From an uncultured Oscillospiraceae bacterium (GTDB lineage Bacteria > Bacillota > Clostridia > Oscillospirales > Acutalibacteraceae): a stretch of DNA of 15,260 nt. The notes beneath the pieces are model-generated. The model saw only the letters and a list, made by a program, of their open reading frames with translations. It made no database searches and was not told the origin of the DNA. The DNA lies in contig USHL01000011.1 of assembly GCA_900554525.1 (NCBI GenBank), positions 1 to 15,260 of the forward strand, in the 5' to 3' direction. Shown piece after piece: positions 12,377 to 15,260 of this stretch. Position numbers and translations under genes: made by a program. Position 1 is the stretch's first letter. Each line of letters opens with the position of its first letter.

Positions 12377-13765
12377 ATGTTTATTGGCAGAGAGCGTGAA
12401 CTTGCAGCGCTGAGCAAGTTATATAAATCGGACAAGTTTGAATTTGTTGTAATCTATGGTCGCCGCCGTGTCGGCAAAACGGCGCTGATCAGCCGGTTTA
12501 TTGATGATAAAAATGCAATCTACTTTATGGGCGTCGAGAGTAACGCCAAGCAGAATCTTGAAAATTTCAGCAAGAGCATTCTAAGCTTTAGCACCGGCAT
12601 GGATGCTGAAACCTCTTTCCTGTCCTTTCAGGCGGCTTTGGAATACGTGTTTAAGCTGTCCGAAAAAGAACGGATTATTCTTGCTATTGACGAATACCCC
12701 TATGTCGCCCGTTCGTCGAAAAGCCTCGCTTCCACCATCCAGCTTTTGATCGACCAATACAAGGATACTTCCAAGCTTATGCTGATCCTATGCGGCTCGT
12801 CCATGTCCTATATGGAAGACCATGTCCTCGCCTACAAAGCGCCGCTTTACGGCAGACGGACGGCGCAGATGAAAATTCTCCCCTTTGACTTTGAGGAGAC
12901 ATGCCTTTATTTCAAAAATTTCACCGATGAAGAGAAAGCCTATGTATACGGAATCGTAGGCGGCACACCCCAGTATTTACTTCAGATGAGCGATAAGCTG
13001 AGTATTGAGGACAATATTAAAAACACATTCCTGAATCCCAACTCCGCCCTGTTTGAAGAACCGGAAAACCTGCTCAAGCAGGAGGTGCGAGAACCGGCAC
13101 TCTACAATGCCATCATCACGGCGATTGCGACTGGCGCTTCCCGTATGTCGGAGATTTCTGGAAAGGTTGGCGAAAGCACCAACATTTGCTCCGCCTATGT
13201 GAAAAACCTGATCTCCCTCGGCATTATCGAAAAGGAAACGCCATACGGTGAAAAGGCGTCCCGAAAAGCGATTTACTCTATTGCGGACAATATGTTCCGC
13301 TTCTGGTATCGTTTTGTACCAGAAAACAATTCGATCATCGCCCGTGGTGCTGCTGATCTGGCCTACAAACGCATCGAGCCGCATCTGTCCGACTATATGG
13401 GCAAGGTGTTTGAGGAAATCTGCAAGCAGTATCTCTGGAAGTTGTTGCTTTCCGGCGAATGCCCGGTGGAGTTTTCCTCTCTCGGCCGCTGGTGGGGCAA
13501 CGATCCCAAGGAAAAGCGGCAGGCGGAAATCGACATCCTCGCCGAACAAGATAAAAACACCGCTCTTTTCGGGGAGTGCAAATGGACGAATGAGAAAGTC
13601 GATCTCGGCGTTTTGGAAACACTTGTAAAGCGCAGCGAGCTATTCCCCTACAAGAATGTCCACTACTACCTCTTTGCCAAAACCGGATTTACCAAAGGGT
13701 GTATAGACCGGGCAAGTGAGATGAGAAATGTGACGCTAGTGGCCTACAAGGATATGCTGCGCTAA
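12377..13765 (+). CDS. Archaeal-type AAA ATPase with C-terminal PD-(D/E)XK (DUF234) domain, 462 aa
   Basis: The N-terminus FIGRERELAAL leads to Walker A GRRRVGKT (28-35) and Walker B IILAIDEYPY (D105, E106), then LILCGSSMSYMED, the sensor-like block of the ATPase_2 (MNS/STAND-related) family. A winged-helix region follows (about 255-310: MSEISGKVGESTNICSAYVK, LISLGIIEKE). The C-terminal DUF234 domain has AEIDILAE with D386 and FGECKW with E400-x-K402, the D-(x)13-E-x-K pattern of restriction-endonuclease-like nucleases. Family members are common in archaea and gut Firmicutes; proposed roles are in mobile elements, toxin or defence systems, none firmly established. AGGAGG at 12362-12367 sets the start. 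hsdM begins 45 nt downstream with no terminator between, so the two are probably one operon. Apparently intact and catalytically competent at both sites. Confidence 0.85.
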   Translation: MFIGRERELAALSKLYKSDKFEFVVIYGRRRVGKTALISRFIDDKNAIYFMGVESNAKQNLENFSKSILSFSTGMDAETSFLSFQAALEYVFKLSEKERIILAIDEYPYVARSSKSLASTIQLLIDQYKDTSKLMLILCGSSMSYMEDHVLAYKAPLYGRRTAQMKILPFDFEETCLYFKNFTDEEKAYVYGIVGGTPQYLLQMSDKLSIEDNIKNTFLNPNSALFEEPENLLKQEVREPALYNAIITAIATGASRMSEISGKVGESTNICSAYVKNLISLGIIEKETPYGEKASRKAIYSIADNMFRFWYRFVPENNSIIARGAADLAYKRIEPHLSDYMGKVFEEICKQYLWKLLLSGECPVEFSSLGRWWGNDPKEKRQAEIDILAEQDKNTALFGECKWTNEKVDLGVLETLVKRSELFPYKNVHYYLFAKTGFTKGCIDRASEMRNVTLVAYKDMLR

Positions 13766-13810
13766 CGTCCGTATAAGGATAAAACATTTGCAAACAGAGG
13801 TGCTCACAAA

Positions 13811-15260
13811 ATGGTGAATGATAAAATAAATGTAGTTGGTACAAATATTGCTGAAAAGGCAACGATGATATGGAATGTGGCAGATATGCTTCGTGGCCCG
13901 TTTAAGCCACATGAATACGGTCTGGTTATTCTGCCTATGACGGTAGTGAAACGTTTTCACGATTGTTTACTGCCTACGCACGAAGCTGTATTAAAAGAAT
14001 ATGAATCAAAGAAGCATTTAGCGGTAATTGACGGCTTTTTGACGCGTGCGTCCGGTTATCAATTTTATAATACAAGCAAATTTGTTTTTGAATCGCTGCT
14101 TGCAGATCCCGAAAATATTGAGACTAATTTCCGTGATTATCTGGCAGGTTTTTCAGCGAATGTGCAAGATGTTCTTGCTAAATTTGACTTTGATAACATC
14201 ATCCGCAGAATGGTTGAAAGCAATACCTTGTATCTTGTAATAAAAGAATTCAATACGCAAAAGGGGTATTTGGGCCCTGATAAAATTAGCGCTGTGGACT
14301 GCGGTTATATTTTTGAGGATTTGGTTCGCCGCTTTTCGGAGTCGTTTGGTGAAGAAGCCGGAGCCCATTTTACCAGTCGTGATATTATTTATCTGATGAC
14401 CGACCTGCTTCTTACGGATGCAAAGCTTGATGAAACAGGCAATGTCACAGTCTATGATATGACAATGGGCACCAGTCAGATGCTTTCCTGTATGGAAGAG
14501 AGAATCCACGAGTTGAACGAAGATATAGAAGTTACCTGCTTCGGGCAGGAATTTAATCCCTCTACTTTTGCTATCGCAAAGGCAGACATGATGATTCGTG
14601 GCGGCGATCCAAACAATATGCGATTTGGAGATACTCTTTCGGATGATCAGTTTAAAGGCTTCACTTTTAAGTACTGCATTTCCAACCCACCGTTTGGTAT
14701 TGATTGGAAGCGAGAGCAGAAAGCCGTCGAAGCGGAAGCTAAACTTGGTGAGCTGGGAAGATTTGCTCCGGGACTTCCGAAAATCAGCGATGGTCAGCAG
14801 CTTTTTGTTCTGAACGGTCTTTCCAAGCTTGCGCCTGATGGCAGAATGGCGATTATTCAGAATGGTTCTCCGCTGTTTTCGGGCGACGCAGGCAGCGGCC
14901 CCTCTAACATCCGTCAGTACATATTGGAAAACGACTGGCTTGATGCAATCATCCAACTTTCTACCGACCAGTTTATGAACACGGGAATCAGCACCTATAT
15001 TTGGATTTTATCCAAGGACAAGCCTGCCTATCGTGCAGGGAAGGTACAACTTATTGATGCCTCCCATTGCTATGAACAGCGCAGGAAGTCTATCGGAACC
15101 AAACGCAACGATATTACCGACCTTTGCCGCAATCTGATTGTAGAAGCATATGGCGAGTATAAAAACGACGCGGTTTACGGCGACAAGAACGGCGTTTATT
15201 GTCACAGCAAGATTTTTGGCTCGGAAGAATTCGGATACAACAAAATCGTTGTAGAACGCC
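13811..15260 (+). CDS. hsdM: Type I restriction-modification DNA methyltransferase HsdM (partial, runs off right edge)
   Basis: The frame opens with ATG at 13811 after AGAGGTG (13795-13801) and stays open for 483 codons to the window edge. It encodes an N6-adenine methyltransferase subunit. The N-terminal HsdM_N-like helical domain contains WNVADMLRGPFKPHEYGLVI and LPMTVVKRF. The catalytic domain begins near AGAHFTSRDIIYLMTDLLL, with SAM motif I DMTMGTSQM (216-224), GQEFNPSTFAIAKADMMIRG, motif IV NPPF (292-295), and then DGRMAIIQNGSPLFSGDAGSG and RQYILENDWLDAIIQLSTDQF. Motif I departs from the usual D-P-x-C-G-(S/T)-G, though I recall this variant in relatives. A 267-codon antisense frame overlaps it and is a shadow. 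hsdS and hsdR are expected beyond the window. Base composition is lower in GC than the ATPase gene, suggesting a separate origin. Confidence 0.9.
   Translation, partial: MVNDKINVVGTNIAEKATMIWNVADMLRGPFKPHEYGLVILPMTVVKRFHDCLLPTHEAVLKEYESKKHLAVIDGFLTRASGYQFYNTSKFVFESLLADPENIETNFRDYLAGFSANVQDVLAKFDFDNIIRRMVESNTLYLVIKEFNTQKGYLGPDKISAVDCGYIFEDLVRRFSESFGEEAGAHFTSRDIIYLMTDLLLTDAKLDETGNVTVYDMTMGTSQMLSCMEERIHELNEDIEVTCFGQEFNPSTFAIAKADMMIRGGDPNNMRFGDTLSDDQFKGFTFKYCISNPPFGIDWKREQKAVEAEAKLGELGRFAPGLPKISDGQQLFVLNGLSKLAPDGRMAIIQNGSPLFSGDAGSGPSNIRQYILENDWLDAIIQLSTDQFMNTGISTYIWILSKDKPAYRAGKVQLIDASHCYEQRRKSIGTKRNDITDLCRNLIVEAYGEYKNDAVYGDKNGVYCHSKIFGSEEFGYNKIVVER

Noticed and set aside
14153..14956. 267-codon minus-strand open frame
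   Set aside because: It is fully antisense to hsdM, which has clear methyltransferase motifs; the minus frame shows no recognisable domain.

Overview
The window looks like a chromosomal segment of a low-to-mid GC Firmicute of the class Clostridia, probably near the Oscillospiraceae/Ruminococcaceae. The reasons are strong AGGAGG-type ribosome binding sites, sigma-A promoters with 16-17 bp spacers, a perfect CIRCE element in front of an hrcA-grpE-dnaK-dnaJ operon, DnaJ started from TTG, and accessory genes of types common in gut Clostridia (TnpV, a probable DUF6809 protein). Lineage is inferred from style and gene content only; no 16S rRNA is present.

Layout. Positions 1-1000 hold the 3' part of an MgtC/SapB-family membrane protein gene, a 5'-truncated hexapeptide acetyltransferase remnant and a clear terminator. 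Positions 1000-3270 hold a small accessory pair: an unrecognised 336-residue protein (+) convergent with a TetR/AcrR-family regulator (-). The two genes share a hairpin between their 3' ends, and both 5' regions carry the same 22-bp inverted repeat, GGACA-N12-TGTCC, so the regulator probably controls both. Positions 3264-3646 are a minus-strand tRNA unit: an excellent promoter, a 20-bp palindrome at the start of the transcript, a broken 5' half of tRNA-Leu, a terminator-like hairpin, then an intact tRNA-Leu(CAG) with encoded CCA and its own terminator.

Positions 3665-10050 are conserved core. mnmE (tRNA U34 modification GTPase) has its own promoter and terminator. The class I heat-shock operon follows: promoter, CIRCE, hrcA, grpE, dnaK, a perfect hairpin, dnaJ and a strong terminator. 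HrcA represses the operon through CIRCE, and GrpE, DnaK and DnaJ form the Hsp70 machine.

From about 10050 to the window end the DNA is accessory. It begins with roughly 770 bp without a convincing gene, containing short direct repeats and a fragment resembling a tRNA 3' end (a possible attachment scar). Then come a tandem-HTH protein, a DUF6809-like protein, tnpV, an archaeal-type ATPase with a C-terminal PD-(D/E)XK nuclease-like domain, and the start of a type I restriction-modification methyltransferase gene (hsdM), which is open to the window edge. The tnpV gene sits between two copies of a 41-bp imperfect palindromic repeat. Its ribosome binding site is in the right arm of a perfect 13-bp hairpin whose loop holds an extended -10 promoter, an arrangement expected to silence read-through transcripts. 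The ATPase and HsdM genes are 45 nt apart, probably co-transcribed, and look like part of a defence locus carried by an integrated element.

The strongest candidates for undescribed biology are the tnpV control region with its flanking repeats, the operator pair around the unknown gene/TetR module, and the promoter-driven broken tRNA-Leu.
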